NCBI RefSeq assembly: GCF_025564065.1
Contig: NZ_JAMGZK010000054.1
Location: 186,001 to 250,000, forward strand
Source of the DNA: Silvania hatchlandensis
GTDB lineage: Bacteria > Pseudomonadota > Gammaproteobacteria > Enterobacterales > Enterobacteriaceae
DNA: 64,000 nt
Direction: 5' to 3'
Below the pieces are notes generated by a model. That model was given only the letters and a program-made list of their open reading frames with translations, ran no database searches and was not told the DNA's origin. Of the stretch, positions 48,798 through 58,215 are shown one piece after another. Position 1 is the first letter of the stretch. Every line of letters starts with the position of its first letter. The position numbers were made by a program, and so were the translations under genes.

Positions 48798-49211
48798 TTA
48801 TTCCTGGATCAGGAAATCGTCCAGTTGTTTACCTTGCTCGTCCATCGCTTTTTTGATAACAGCGGGGGTACGGCCCTGGCCGGTCCAGGTTTTAGATTCG
48901 CCGTTCTCGTCGATGTAGCTATATTTAGCCGGACGTGCAGCGCGTTTAGCTTTAGCACCGGTTTTAGCGGCAGCCATGCTGTTCAGCAATTCGTTAGGAT
49001 CAATACCATCAGCGATCAGCATTTCACGATATTGCTGCAGTTTACGCGTACGCTCTTCAACTTCAGCAGCAGCGGCGTTTTCTTCTTCACGGCGCTCATT
49101 AACGACAACTTCTAATTTTTCCAGCATTTCTTCAAGCGTTTCGAGAGTACATTCTCTTGCCTGTGCACGAAGAGTACGGATGTTGTTCAGAATTTTAAGT
49201 GCTTCGCTCAT
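48798..49211 (-). CDS. hns: Nucleoid-associated silencer H-NS
   Basis: H-NS binds curved AT-rich DNA, bridges it and silences horizontally acquired and stress genes. The 137-residue protein has the N-terminal coiled-coil oligomerisation region (about 1-64). The C-terminal DNA-binding domain has the minor-groove hook QGR in [21 protein letters not shown]. The start matches E. coli, with a long untranslated leader to the promoter at 49253-49281. Confidence 0.98.
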   Translation of the reverse strand: MSEALKILNNIRTLRAQARECTLETLEEMLEKLEVVVNERREEENAAAAEVEERTRKLQQYREMLIADGIDPNELLNSMAAAKTGAKAKRAARPAKYSYIDENGESKTWTGQGRTPAVIKKAMDEQGKQLDDFLIQE

Positions 49212-49252
49212 TGTAGTAATCTCAAACTTATATTGTGGGGTTTGTTGAGGTA

Positions 49253-49281
49253 ATAATAGAGGCTTAAATTGATATGTGCAA
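49253..49281 (-). promoter_or_regulatory. hns promoter
   Basis: On the minus strand -35 TTGCAC (49276-49281) and -10 TATTAT (49253-49258) are 17 bp apart, giving a start about 35 bp before the ATG. The sequence is near identical to the E. coli hns promoter. Confidence 0.88.
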
Positions 49282-49757
49282 TAGGTCAGAATGTAAGGAA
49301 TTCAAAAATTCCTTAATATCGGGGGCTATTATTAATATCACTAACTTAAATTCAGCCGCGTTAAAGCCCATTTTGTTATCAAAAGATGCGCTGTTAACCG
49401 GTCGGTGAACTCTTTTTTTCGGACAATTTTCTTCAGAAATATAGTTGCCCAGGATAAATATCAACCTTTTGTATTAGGTCGCTTAACAAGGTTGCCCGTC
49501 GAAATTGTTAATTATTATTGAATGAATCCCGGCGTTGCTACTGCAATAAAAAAACATATTTTTCCGCAACTTACCCCGTCTATAACCTCATGGCGTTTCA
49601 CTTTTCGGTTACCATTCATCATCGCCAACGGTATATCCAGGCGACAACCTAACCGTACCGGAACCGCCATACGCCGCGCGCTAGCGCAGATGACCAGACA
49701 AAATATGGTACAATGGCGCATCGGGAATAATACACATTGATTAGGGTTTTACGGCCA
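49282..49757. other. AT-rich gene-free interval between hns and tdk
   Basis: This 476-bp stretch upstream of divergent hns and tdk is strongly AT rich with several A and T tracts. It fits an H-NS/Fis-bound autoregulatory region. A TACAAT -10-like element at about 49708 may belong to tdk. Short frames here have no ribosome site and I do not call a gene. Confidence 0.55.
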
Positions 49758-50372
49758 ATGGCACAACTTTATTTCTACTATTCAGCAATGAACGCCGGTA
49801 AGTCGACCGCACTACTGCAATCGTCCTACAATTACCAGGAAAGGGGGATGCGTACCGTGGTGTACACCGCTGAAATTGACGACCGTTTCGGGGCCGGGAA
49901 GGTGAGTTCCCGAATTGGCCTCTCGTCGCCGGCAAAACTCTTTAATCCGCAGACTAACCTGCTGGACGAAATTCGCGCCGACGTGGCTGCTGGAGAAGTG
50001 CATTGCGTGCTGGTGGATGAATGCCAGTTTTTGACGCGCGAGCAGGTACATGAGCTTTCCGACGTGGTCGATGAACTCGATATCCCCGTGCTCTGCTATG
50101 GCCTGCGTACCGATTTTCGCGGCGAGCTATTTATTGGCAGCCAGTATTTACTGGCCTGGTCGGACAAACTGGTGGAATTAAAAACTATCTGTTTCTGCGG
50201 GCGTAAGGCAAGCATGGTACTGCGCCTCGATCATGCCGGTAAACCTTATGCAGAAGGCGAGCAGGTGGTGATTGGCGGCAATGAACGCTATATATCGGTC
50301 TGTCGTAAGCATTATAAAGAGGCGCTGGTGGTGGGCTCTCTGACCACCATTCAGGAAGCGTATCGTCGCTAG
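49758..50372 (+). CDS. tdk: Thymidine kinase
   Basis: This 204-residue type II thymidine kinase salvages thymidine and deoxyuridine with ATP. The P-loop SAMNAGKST is at residues 9-17, DECQF holds the catalytic glutamate region, and a zinc ribbon with paired cysteines (CFCGRK...CRKHY) is present. The start at 49758 ([15 protein letters not shown]) is as in E. coli; the longer frame from 49737 has no support. Confidence 0.97.
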   Translation: MAQLYFYYSAMNAGKSTALLQSSYNYQERGMRTVVYTAEIDDRFGAGKVSSRIGLSSPAKLFNPQTNLLDEIRADVAAGEVHCVLVDECQFLTREQVHELSDVVDELDIPVLCYGLRTDFRGELFIGSQYLLAWSDKLVELKTICFCGRKASMVLRLDHAGKPYAEGEQVVIGGNERYISVCRKHYKEALVVGSLTTIQEAYRR

Positions 50373-50993
50373 CGGCTTTATTCCTGCTACTGCGCAGCAG
50401 ACATAATTCAACCCGCCTCTCGGTGCTGAGGAATCCCCAGTAATGGGCGAGTACAAAAGAGAGGCACAGCGTTTAGTGAACGACTGAATGCGCTAACACA
50501 CCCAATGAGATCATCTCTGTGCCTGCGCCACCCTTCAGCATGATACCCCACTGATATTTTCAAATATTATTTCTCTTTCTTCGGAGCTTAACCTGCTAAG
50601 TGATTGCTGAGGACAAACCAGAATATCCTCTGCCTGGCAGGCTGACGCGTGCTGAATATGCTTAATGCGAGGGGGGCATTTATCTTCATAAAAAAGTGCC
50701 TAAAAAACGAAAACACCCTTTCCAGGATGAGGAAGGTGAACGTTTTGGTCTTAGGGGCCGTTACTGCAGAATGGAAGGAGAGATAAGTAGCTGAGTGTAC
50801 TGACGATGTGGGCTATCACTTCTGACAATAACGGAGAATGCCTTGCGACATTCTCCGTTAATTTTTACGCGAACGGTACTGAGTACCATCTTTACCCACC
50901 TTGCCAGCACCCACAGAAAGAGGGTGCTGGCTTATTAGCGCTGATGTTGTGAGGATCTCTCAGCGCCGGAGCGGGTTTTATATTTGCTGTTAA
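50373..50993. other. Structured gene-free interval between tdk and adhE
   Basis: These 621 bp hold no convincing gene. They contain two perfect hairpins: AACGGAGAATG/CATTCTCCGTT (50830-50859, followed by T-rich sequence) and GCCAGCACCC/GGGTGCTGGC (50903-50931). A weaker one is GCGCTGA/TCAGCGC (about 50938-50966), the likely adhE terminator on the minus strand. Upstream, GCCTCTC (50415-50421) pairs with GAGAGGC (50459-50465). That arm overlaps AGGCACAG (50462-50469), which pairs with CTGTGCCT (50517-50524). In E. coli K-12 this interval holds an insertion-sequence remnant; nothing like that is seen here. Confidence 0.6.
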
Positions 50994-53669
50994 TTAAGCG
51001 CTTTTCTTCGCTTTCTTATCAGCCTTTACGAGGGTATCTACAGCGGCAGGCGTGGTGACGCCTTCGCTGAATTCACGGCCGTAGTAAGTATCCAGCAGGA
51101 TCTGTTTCAGTTCGGCAATCAGTGGGTAGCGCGGGTTCGCACCAGTACACTGGTCATCGAAAGCATCTTCAGACAGCTTGTCAACGTGCGCCAGGAAGTC
51201 AGCTTCCTGAACACCGGCTTCGCGGATAGATTTTGGAATACCCAGTTCAGCTTTAATGCTGTCCAGCCATGCCAGCAGTTTCTCGATCTTCGCAGCAGTG
51301 CGGTCACCAGGAGCGCTCAGGCCCAGGTGGTCAGCGATTTCTGCATAACGACGACGTGCCTGCGGGCGGTCGTACTGGCTGAATGCGGTCTGCTTGGTCG
51401 GGTTGTCGTTGGCGTTATAACGGATAACGTTGCTGATCAACAGGGCGTTCGCCAGACCGTGAGGAATATGGAACTGAGAGCCCAGCTTGTGCGCCATTGA
51501 GTGACACACACCGAGGAAGGCGTTAGCAAACGCGATACCTGCGATGGTGGCGGCACTGTGTACGCGCTCACGGGCAACCGGGTTTTTAGAGCCTTCGTTG
51601 TAAGACGCTGGCAGGTTTTCTTTCAGCAGTTTCAGTGCCTGCAGAGCCTGACCGTCAGAGAATTCAGATGCCAGTACAGAAACGTAAGCTTCCAGGGCGT
51701 GCGTTACTGCATCCAGACCACCGAACGCACACAGAGACTTCGGCATCTCCATGACGAGGTTGGCGTCAACGATAGCGACGTCTGGAGTCAGCGCGTAGTC
51801 AGCCAGTGGATATTTCTGGCCTGTTGCATCGTCGGTCACAACGGCAAACGGAGTCACTTCAGAACCGGTACCGGAAGTGGTGGTGACGGCGATCATTTTC
51901 GCTTTCACACCCATTTTTGGGAATTTATAGATACGCTTACGGATGTCCATAAAGCGCAGCGCCAGCTCTTCGAAGTGCGTTTCTGGGTGCTCGTACATAA
52001 CCCACATGATTTTGGCTGCATCCATTGGGGAGCCGCCGCCCAGCGCGATGATTACGTCTGGTTTGAAGGATTTGGCCAGTTCTGCACCTTTGCGAACAAT
52101 GGTCAGAGTCGGGTCAGCTTCAACTTCGAAGAACACTTCGGTTTCCACGCCACCTGCTTTCAGAACAGAGGTGATCTGGTCTGCGTAGCCGTTGTTGAAC
52201 AGGAAACGGTCGGTCACGATCAGCGCACGTTTGTGGCCATCGGTAATCACTTCATCCAGCGCGATTGGCAGGGAGCCACGGCGGAAGTAGATAGATTTCG
52301 GAAGTTTGTGCCACAACATGTTTTCAGCTCGCTTAGCAACGGTTTTCTTGTTGATCAGGTGCTTAGGACCAACGTTCTCAGAGATGGAGTTACCACCCCA
52401 TGAACCACAACCCAGAGTCAGGGAAGGCGCGAGTTTAAAGTTATACAGGTCACCGATACCACCCTGGGACGCCGGGGTGTTGATCAGGATACGGGCCGTT
52501 TTCATCATCTGACCGAAGTGGGCCACACGTTCCGGCTGGTTGTCCTGGTCGGTGTACAGGCAAGAGGTATGACCGATACCGCCCATAGCAACCAGTTTCT
52601 CTGCTTTGATAACCGCGTCGTCAAAATCTTTCGCACGGTACATCGCAAGCGTAGGAGACAGTTTTTCGTGAGCAAACGGCTCGCTTTCGTCAACGACTTT
52701 CACTTCACCAATCAGGATCTTAGTGGTCGCTGGAACGGTAAAGCCTGCCAGTTCGGCGATTTTGTATGCTGGCTGACCGACGATGGCGGCATTCAGTGCG
52801 CCATTTTTCAGGATGATGTCCTGAACCGCTTTCAGCTCTTTACCTTGCAGCATGTAGCCGCCGTGGCTGGCGAAACGTTCGCGAACCGCGTCGTAGACAG
52901 AATCAACAACAACAACGGACTGCTCGGAAGCACAAATGACGCCGTTGTCGAAGGTTTTAGACATCAGAACAGAGGCAACGGCGCGTTTGATATCGGCGGT
53001 TTCGTCGATAACAACCGGGGTGTTACCTGCACCCACACCGATAGCTGGTTTACCGGAGCTATACGCTGCTTTAACCATGCCTGGACCGCCGGTCGCGAGG
53101 ATCAGGTTAATGTCAGGGTGGTGCATCAGTGCGTTAGACAGTTCCACGGAAGGTTGATCGATCCAGCCGATCAGATCTTTCGGCGCGCCAGCGGCGATAG
53201 CTGCCTGCAGAACGATATCTGCTGCTTTGTTGGTCGCATCTTTAGCACGTGGATGTGGAGAGAAAATGATTGCGTTGCGGGTCTTCAGGCTAATCAGTGA
53301 TTTGAAGATCGCAGTAGACGTTGGGTTGGTGGTCGGTACGATACCGCAGATGATGCCGATAGGCTCTGCAATAGTGATAGTACCAAAAGTGTCATCTTCA
53401 GACAGGACACCACATGTCTTCTCATCTTTATAGGCGTTGTAGATATACTCAGAAGCAAAGTGGTTTTTGATCACTTTATCTTCTACGATACCCATACCGG
53501 ATTCGGCAACGGCCATTTTAGCGAGAGGGATACGAGCATCTGCAGCGGCCAGAGCGGCGGCGCGGAAGATTTTATCAACCTGTTCTTGGGTGAAATTGGC
53601 ATATTCACGCTGGGCTTTTTTTACGCGCTCTACAAGTGCGTTAAGTTCAGCGACATTAGTAACAGCCAT
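50994..53669 (-). CDS. adhE: Bifunctional aldehyde/alcohol dehydrogenase AdhE
   Basis: AdhE reduces acetyl-CoA to acetaldehyde and then ethanol, regenerating NAD in fermentation. The protein has 891 residues, the same as E. coli. The N-terminal CoA-acylating aldehyde dehydrogenase half has the catalytic cysteine in NGVICASEQS (near 246). The C-terminal iron-dependent alcohol dehydrogenase half has the NAD motif ALGGGSPMDAAK and iron-ligand histidines in HSMAHKLGSQFHIPHG. It forms long filaments called spirosomes. The start at 53669 has AGGAGAG upstream; the frame to 53750 is leader. Confidence 0.98.
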   Translation of the reverse strand: MAVTNVAELNALVERVKKAQREYANFTQEQVDKIFRAAALAAADARIPLAKMAVAESGMGIVEDKVIKNHFASEYIYNAYKDEKTCGVLSEDDTFGTITIAEPIGIICGIVPTTNPTSTAIFKSLISLKTRNAIIFSPHPRAKDATNKAADIVLQAAIAAGAPKDLIGWIDQPSVELSNALMHHPDINLILATGGPGMVKAAYSSGKPAIGVGAGNTPVVIDETADIKRAVASVLMSKTFDNGVICASEQSVVVVDSVYDAVRERFASHGGYMLQGKELKAVQDIILKNGALNAAIVGQPAYKIAELAGFTVPATTKILIGEVKVVDESEPFAHEKLSPTLAMYRAKDFDDAVIKAEKLVAMGGIGHTSCLYTDQDNQPERVAHFGQMMKTARILINTPASQGGIGDLYNFKLAPSLTLGCGSWGGNSISENVGPKHLINKKTVAKRAENMLWHKLPKSIYFRRGSLPIALDEVITDGHKRALIVTDRFLFNNGYADQITSVLKAGGVETEVFFEVEADPTLTIVRKGAELAKSFKPDVIIALGGGSPMDAAKIMWVMYEHPETHFEELALRFMDIRKRIYKFPKMGVKAKMIAVTTTSGTGSEVTPFAVVTDDATGQKYPLADYALTPDVAIVDANLVMEMPKSLCAFGGLDAVTHALEAYVSVLASEFSDGQALQALKLLKENLPASYNEGSKNPVARERVHSAATIAGIAFANAFLGVCHSMAHKLGSQFHIPHGLANALLISNVIRYNANDNPTKQTAFSQYDRPQARRRYAEIADHLGLSAPGDRTAAKIEKLLAWLDSIKAELGIPKSIREAGVQEADFLAHVDKLSEDAFDDQCTGANPRYPLIAELKQILLDTYYGREFSEGVTTPAAVDTLVKADKKAKKSA

Positions 53670-53693
53670 AATGCTCTCCTGGATAATGTTAAA

Positions 53694-53813
53694 CTCTTTT
53701 AGTAAATCAGCTGCACGATACGGAAACAGTATAGACAGCGCTATTGCCACTTGCGTAACTTACATCAAAACAAGGCGTTAACGTAAAATCGTCCCCCTGA
53801 TTTACTAAAAGAG
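53694..53813 (-). repeat. 17-bp perfect inverted repeat across the adhE leader
   Basis: CTCTTTTAGTAAATCAG (53694-53710) is the exact reverse complement of the arm at 53797-53813, with 86 bp between. The proximal arm ends 24 bases before the adhE ATG. If both arms are transcribed, the leader can form a long stem close to the ribosome site. In E. coli RNase III is needed for adhE expression through leader processing, so this is a candidate substrate. Confidence 0.8.
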
Positions 53814-54144
53814 CCTCCCATCAGAATCCTGCCTTCAGAAACTGAATCTCCGTGGTGGCGTAATCAAGATTACTCACTTCTGAGTATGGAAAACATGATC
53901 TGCATCAATTTATCCATAAGCTGATACCTTTCAGCAGGGGTATTTTGGCTTGTCATATCAAATGTTAAATAATTGCAAAATCAATTGAACCACAACAAAC
54001 CATTATGTACACAAATATTTTACAGCAATGAGGCCTATGATTTAGCAATATTGTGGTGAAGTATGCCGTCAAAAAGCGTATCTTCTGCGCGGTTATTGGG
54101 GTGCTTCTTTTTACATTCAGTCTCGCTTATCGCCGGAGCTAACA
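53814..54144. promoter_or_regulatory. adhE/ychE divergent upstream region
   Basis: This AT-rich 331-bp stretch lies between divergent adhE and ychE and should carry the adhE promoter and its Cra, Fis and NarL sites known from E. coli. I could not place these sites with confidence. A 33-codon frame from about 54063 overlaps the ychE start; I do not call it a gene. Confidence 0.45.
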
Positions 54145-54792
54145 GTGAGTTCTTCGCTCTTTGATTTTCCAACCTATTTCAAGTTTTTTATTGGTCTGTT
54201 TGCCCTGGTCAACCCAGTGGGCATTATCCCCGTCTTCATCAGTATGACCAGCTATCAGACGGCCCTCGCCAGAAATAAAACTAACCTGACGGCAAACCTG
54301 TCGGTAGCGATCATCCTCCTGACGTCGCTCTATCTTGGCGATTCCATATTGCAGATTTTTGGCATCTCGATTGATTCGTTCAGAATTGCAGGTGGGATCC
54401 TGGTGGTGACCATCGCAATGTCGATGATCAGCGGCAAGCTGGGTGAAGATAAACAGAACAAACAAGAAAAATCAGAAACCGCCGTTCGTGAAAGCATCGG
54501 CGTTGTGCCGTTGGCGTTACCGCTGATGGCCGGGCCAGGGGCAATCAGTTCCACCATCGTCTGGGGAACGCGTTACCACAGTATAATGCACCTGATCGGC
54601 TTCTCGGTGGCGATTGCGCTGTTTGCATTCTGCTGTTGGGGCGTATTCCGTATTGCCCCCTGGCTTGTCCGCCTGCTGGGGCAGACCGGCATTAACGTTA
54701 TTACCCGTATCATGGGTCTACTGCTGATGGCGCTGGGCATTGAATTTATTGTGACCGGGCTCAAATCAATATTTCCGGGTTTATTAGCCTAA
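54145..54792 (+). CDS. ychE: MarC/NAAT-family membrane protein YchE
   Basis: This 215-residue inner-membrane protein of the MarC family has six hydrophobic segments and the family motif LFALVNPVGIIPVF near the N-terminus and a related half-repeat (LPLMAGPGAISSTI). It aligns along its full length with E. coli YchE. Transport substrate is unproven despite the neutral amino-acid transporter label. The start is GTG at 54145 with GGAG six bases upstream. A terminator follows. Confidence 0.93.
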   Translation: MSSSLFDFPTYFKFFIGLFALVNPVGIIPVFISMTSYQTALARNKTNLTANLSVAIILLTSLYLGDSILQIFGISIDSFRIAGGILVVTIAMSMISGKLGEDKQNKQEKSETAVRESIGVVPLALPLMAGPGAISSTIVWGTRYHSIMHLIGFSVAIALFAFCCWGVFRIAPWLVRLLGQTGINVITRIMGLLLMALGIEFIVTGLKSIFPGLLA

Positions 54793-54806
54793 CCCTTTCA
54801 TATGAA

Positions 54807-54836
54807 AAAACGGAGCCTTTGGCTCCGTTTCTTTTG
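54807..54836 (+). terminator. Terminator after ychE
   Basis: AAACGGAGCC, a TTT loop and GGCTCCGTTT are followed by CTTTTG. It begins 15 bp after the ychE stop. Confidence 0.92.
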
Positions 54837-55563
54837 TCATTATCAGCAAATCATATAATTAAAGTTGAAAATCTCTCCACCCATAATAAATTTTACTAAT
54901 AATTTTGTTTTCTTAACTTTCAATAGCTTGCCTTGCACTGACGCAACGCGCTGTACACATTCCGTGCAGTGAGACTGTTATTTTAATCACACGATACTCT
55001 GGGGCTTGCTGAGAGATTAATGAAATGATATTAGTTAATTGATGAATCATATAGACGAATGTGCTAAATAATAGACAGTTGTTAATTTTTTGTACACGCA
55101 GCCTGTCACCAGCAGAACCGCACAGTCATCGACGCAAAAAATTTCACCATCTCATTGAATAATGGAGATTTTATCCGTATTTAATGCGCGGCAGGGTAGC
55201 CCACAGCGTCACGTTCTCTTCCGTAAAAGAGAATTAGTTAACAAATTTGCAAAATGTATTGGCACCGGGGAAAGTCATTTGATACTTTCCGGCCGTATAA
55301 TTTCTGCAGAAATCATGAAGATGAGAACTTTTTGCATTTGAGGTTCTGGTCTTAATAGAACATACGCGCCTCGACAGGGGAGGCGCGTCACGAATCGACG
55401 TAAGACGGCCAGACGAGCCGTTGGTAAAAATAAAGTCGGTGATAGCAAGAAGTAAAAAAACGCCTGACGGCTGCATAAACTCCTACGTTGTCAGGAAACC
55501 CCAAAGGGGAATTAAACAGACTGGTAAATAACCAGTAATTATAAAGAGTGGAGTATCAACACA
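54837..55563 (+). promoter_or_regulatory. Long oppA upstream region and leader
   Basis: These 727 bp have no gene. The first 400 bp are AT rich and unremarkable. A TATAAT -10 element lies at 55296-55301, which would give a leader of about 255 bases. The leader holds a strong hairpin, ACGCGCCTC/GAGGCGCGT (55364-55388). Just before the start it has the C/A-rich segment TATCAACACAATG, the type of target bound by the small RNA GcvB in oppA mRNA of E. coli and Salmonella. Confidence 0.6.
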
Positions 55564-57195
55564 ATGTCCATCATCACAAAAAAAAGTTTGGTAGCAGCGG
55601 GAATCTTAACTGCGCTCATCGCAGGTAACGTTGCAATGGCTGCAGACGTTCCTGCTGGCGTTCAGCTGGCTGAGAAGCAAACGCTGGTACGTAACAACGG
55701 TGCGGAAGTGCAGTCCCTCGATCCGCACAAAATTGAAGGCGTACCGGAATCCAACATCAACCGCGATCTGTTCGAAGGTCTGCTGGTATCTGACGTCGAC
55801 GGCCACCCGGTTGCTGGCGTTGCCGAAAAATGGGAAAACAAAGACGGCAAAGTCTGGACTTTCCACCTGCGCAAAGACGCAAAATGGTCTGACGGCTCCC
55901 CGGTTACCGCACACGATTTCGTATATAGCTGGCAGCGCCTGGCCGATCCAAATACGGCCTCTCCCTATGCGAGCTATCTGCAGTATGGTCATATTGCCAA
56001 TATCGATGACATCATCACGGGCAAAAAGCCGATTACTGATCTCGGCGTAAAAGCGATTGATGACAATACATTCGAAGTTACCCTGAGCGAACCTGTTCCG
56101 TATTTCTACAAACTGCTGGTTCACCCGTCCGTCTCCCCGGTTCCAAAAGCGGTGATTGAGAAATTTGGCGAGAAGTGGACTCAGCCTGCCAACATCGTTA
56201 CCAACGGCGCGTACAAGCTCAAATCCTGGGTTGTTAACGAACGTATCGACCTGGAGCGTAATACCAACTACTGGGATAACGCGAAAACCGTTATCAACCA
56301 GGTAACCTACCTGCCAATTTCTTCTGAAGTGACTGACGTTAACCGCTATCGTAGCGGTGAGATCGACATGACCTATAACAACATGCCGATCGAACTGTTC
56401 CAGAAGCTGAAAAAAGAGATCCCGACGGAAGTGCATGTTGACCCGTACCTGTGTACTTACTACTACGAAATCAACAACCAGAAAGCGCCATTTAATGACG
56501 TTCGCGTGCGTACCGCTCTGAAGCTGGCGCTGGACCGCGATATCATTGTCAACAAAGTGAAAAACCAGGGCGATCTGCCAGCATACAGCTACACTCCGCC
56601 ATACACCGATGGTGCAAAACTGACCCAGCCAGAGTGGTTCGGCTGGTCGCAGGAAAAACGTAACGAAGAAGCGAAGAAACTGCTGGCCGAAGCCGGTTAT
56701 ACCGCTGAGAAGCCGTTGACCTTTAACCTGCTGTACAACACCTCCGATCTGCATAAAAAACTGGCTATCGCGGTCTCTTCTATCTGGAAGAAAAACCTGG
56801 GTGCCAACGTGAAGCTGGAAAACCAGGAGTGGAAAACCTTCCTGGACAGTCGTCATCAGGGCACCTTTGACGTGGCGCGTGCTGGCTGGTGTGCGGACTA
56901 TAACGAACCAACCTCCTTCCTGAACACCATGCTGAGCGACAGCTCGAACAACACCGCGCATTATAAGAGCCCGGCGTTCGATAAGCTGATCGGCGATACC
57001 CTGAAAGCCGCAGACGAAGCGCAGCGTGCCGACCTGTATGCGAAAGCAGAACAGCAGCTCGACAAAGACTCTGCCATCGTGCCGGTTTACTACTACGTGA
57101 ACGCCCGTCTGGTGAAACCGTGGGTAGGTGGCTACACCGGTAAAGACCCGATGGATAACATCTACGTTAAAAACTTGTATATTATCAAGCATTAA
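55564..57195 (+). CDS. oppA: Oligopeptide-binding protein OppA
   Basis: This periplasmic receptor of the oligopeptide importer binds peptides of about two to five residues with little side-chain preference. The 543-residue precursor has a Sec signal peptide cleaved after AMA (residue 26). The family motifs are AEKWENKDGKVWTFHLRKDAKWSDG and NxDxxxGL-type segments. First gene of oppABCDF. A GTGGAG ribosome site precedes the ATG, and the leader suggests small-RNA control. Confidence 0.97.
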   Translation: MSIITKKSLVAAGILTALIAGNVAMAADVPAGVQLAEKQTLVRNNGAEVQSLDPHKIEGVPESNINRDLFEGLLVSDVDGHPVAGVAEKWENKDGKVWTFHLRKDAKWSDGSPVTAHDFVYSWQRLADPNTASPYASYLQYGHIANIDDIITGKKPITDLGVKAIDDNTFEVTLSEPVPYFYKLLVHPSVSPVPKAVIEKFGEKWTQPANIVTNGAYKLKSWVVNERIDLERNTNYWDNAKTVINQVTYLPISSEVTDVNRYRSGEIDMTYNNMPIELFQKLKKEIPTEVHVDPYLCTYYYEINNQKAPFNDVRVRTALKLALDRDIIVNKVKNQGDLPAYSYTPPYTDGAKLTQPEWFGWSQEKRNEEAKKLLAEAGYTAEKPLTFNLLYNTSDLHKKLAIAVSSIWKKNLGANVKLENQEWKTFLDSRHQGTFDVARAGWCADYNEPTSFLNTMLSDSSNNTAHYKSPAFDKLIGDTLKAADEAQRADLYAKAEQQLDKDSAIVPVYYYVNARLVKPWVGGYTGKDPMDNIYVKNLYIIKH

Positions 57196-57204
57196 TGGCA
57201 ATGA

Positions 57205-57229
57205 GTGGGGCAGGCAATGCTTGCCCCAC
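57205..57229 (+). repeat. Hairpin between oppA and oppB
   Basis: GTGGGGCAGGC, an AAT loop and GCTTGCCCCAC form an 11-bp stem with one G-T pair. No T run follows, so it is more likely to stabilise the oppA 3' end or reduce read-through than to be a full terminator. This fits the need for more OppA than OppBCDF. Confidence 0.8.
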
Positions 57230-57280
57230 GGTGTCTACTCAACGTAATACTATATAGGCACACGCCAGAAGGTACGGGCA

Positions 57281-58201
57281 ATGTTGAAATTTATCCTACG
57301 TCGCTGTCTTGAAGCGATTCCAACGCTATTTATTCTCATAACGATCTCTTTCTTTATGATGCGTCTCGCGCCGGGAAGTCCATTCACCGGTGAACGTACG
57401 CTGCCGCCTGAAGTCATGGCGAATATCGAAGCGAAATATCATTTAAACGATCCTATCTCCACCCAGTATTTTCATTATCTGAAGCAGCTGGCTCATGGTG
57501 ATTTTGGACCATCATTTAAATATAAAGACTATTCCGTAAACGATTTGGTGGCATCCAGCTTCCCCGTTTCGGCTAAATTAGGCGCTGCGGCCTTTTTACT
57601 GGCCCTTATTCTTGGCGTCACAGCGGGCGTTATTGCCGCGCTGAATCAAAATACCAAATGGGATTACACCGTTATGGGGGTGGCAATGACCGGTGTGGTG
57701 ATACCGAGTTTTGTCGTGGCACCCTTACTGGTCATGATATTTGCTATCACCCTCAAATGGCTGCCCGGTGGGGGCTGGAACGGCGGGGCGCTGCAGTACA
57801 TGATCCTGCCGATGGTGGCGCTGTCGCTGGCCTATATTGCCAGTATTTCACGTATCACCCGTGGTTCGATGATTGAAGTCCTGAACTCTAACTTCATTCG
57901 TACCGCAAGGGCGAAAGGGTTGCCAATGCGTCGAATCATCTTCCGCCACGCGTTAAAGCCCGCCCTGCTGCCTGTGCTCTCGTATTTAGGCCCTGCGTTT
58001 GTCGGCATCATTACCGGATCCATGGTTATCGAAACCATCTATGGTCTGCCGGGTATCGGCCAGCTGTTCGTTAACGGTGCGCTGAACCGTGACTACTCTC
58101 TGGTACTGAGTCTGACCATTCTCGTTGGTGCGCTGACCATCCTCTTTAACGCGATCGTCGATGTGCTGTATGCCGTTATCGATCCGAAAATTCGCTACTG
58201 A
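57281..58201 (+). CDS. oppB: Oligopeptide permease OppB
   Basis: This 306-residue inner-membrane permease has six membrane helices and the binding-protein-dependent permease motif in the [45 protein letters not shown]-like region (about 190-235), which contacts the ATPases. It pairs with OppC. The start at 57281 follows GGGCA and lies 85 bp after oppA beyond the intergenic hairpin. Confidence 0.97.
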   Translation: [306 protein letters not shown]

Positions 58202-58215
58202 CACTGGAGCTCGCC

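Noticed and set aside
49522-49740. 72-codon frame upstream of tdk
   Set aside because: No ribosome site, AT-rich regulatory setting, no recognisable features.
55606-57201. Minus-strand frame of 531 codons across oppA
   Set aside because: Exact antisense of oppA with no start signal or family match. oppA itself is certain.
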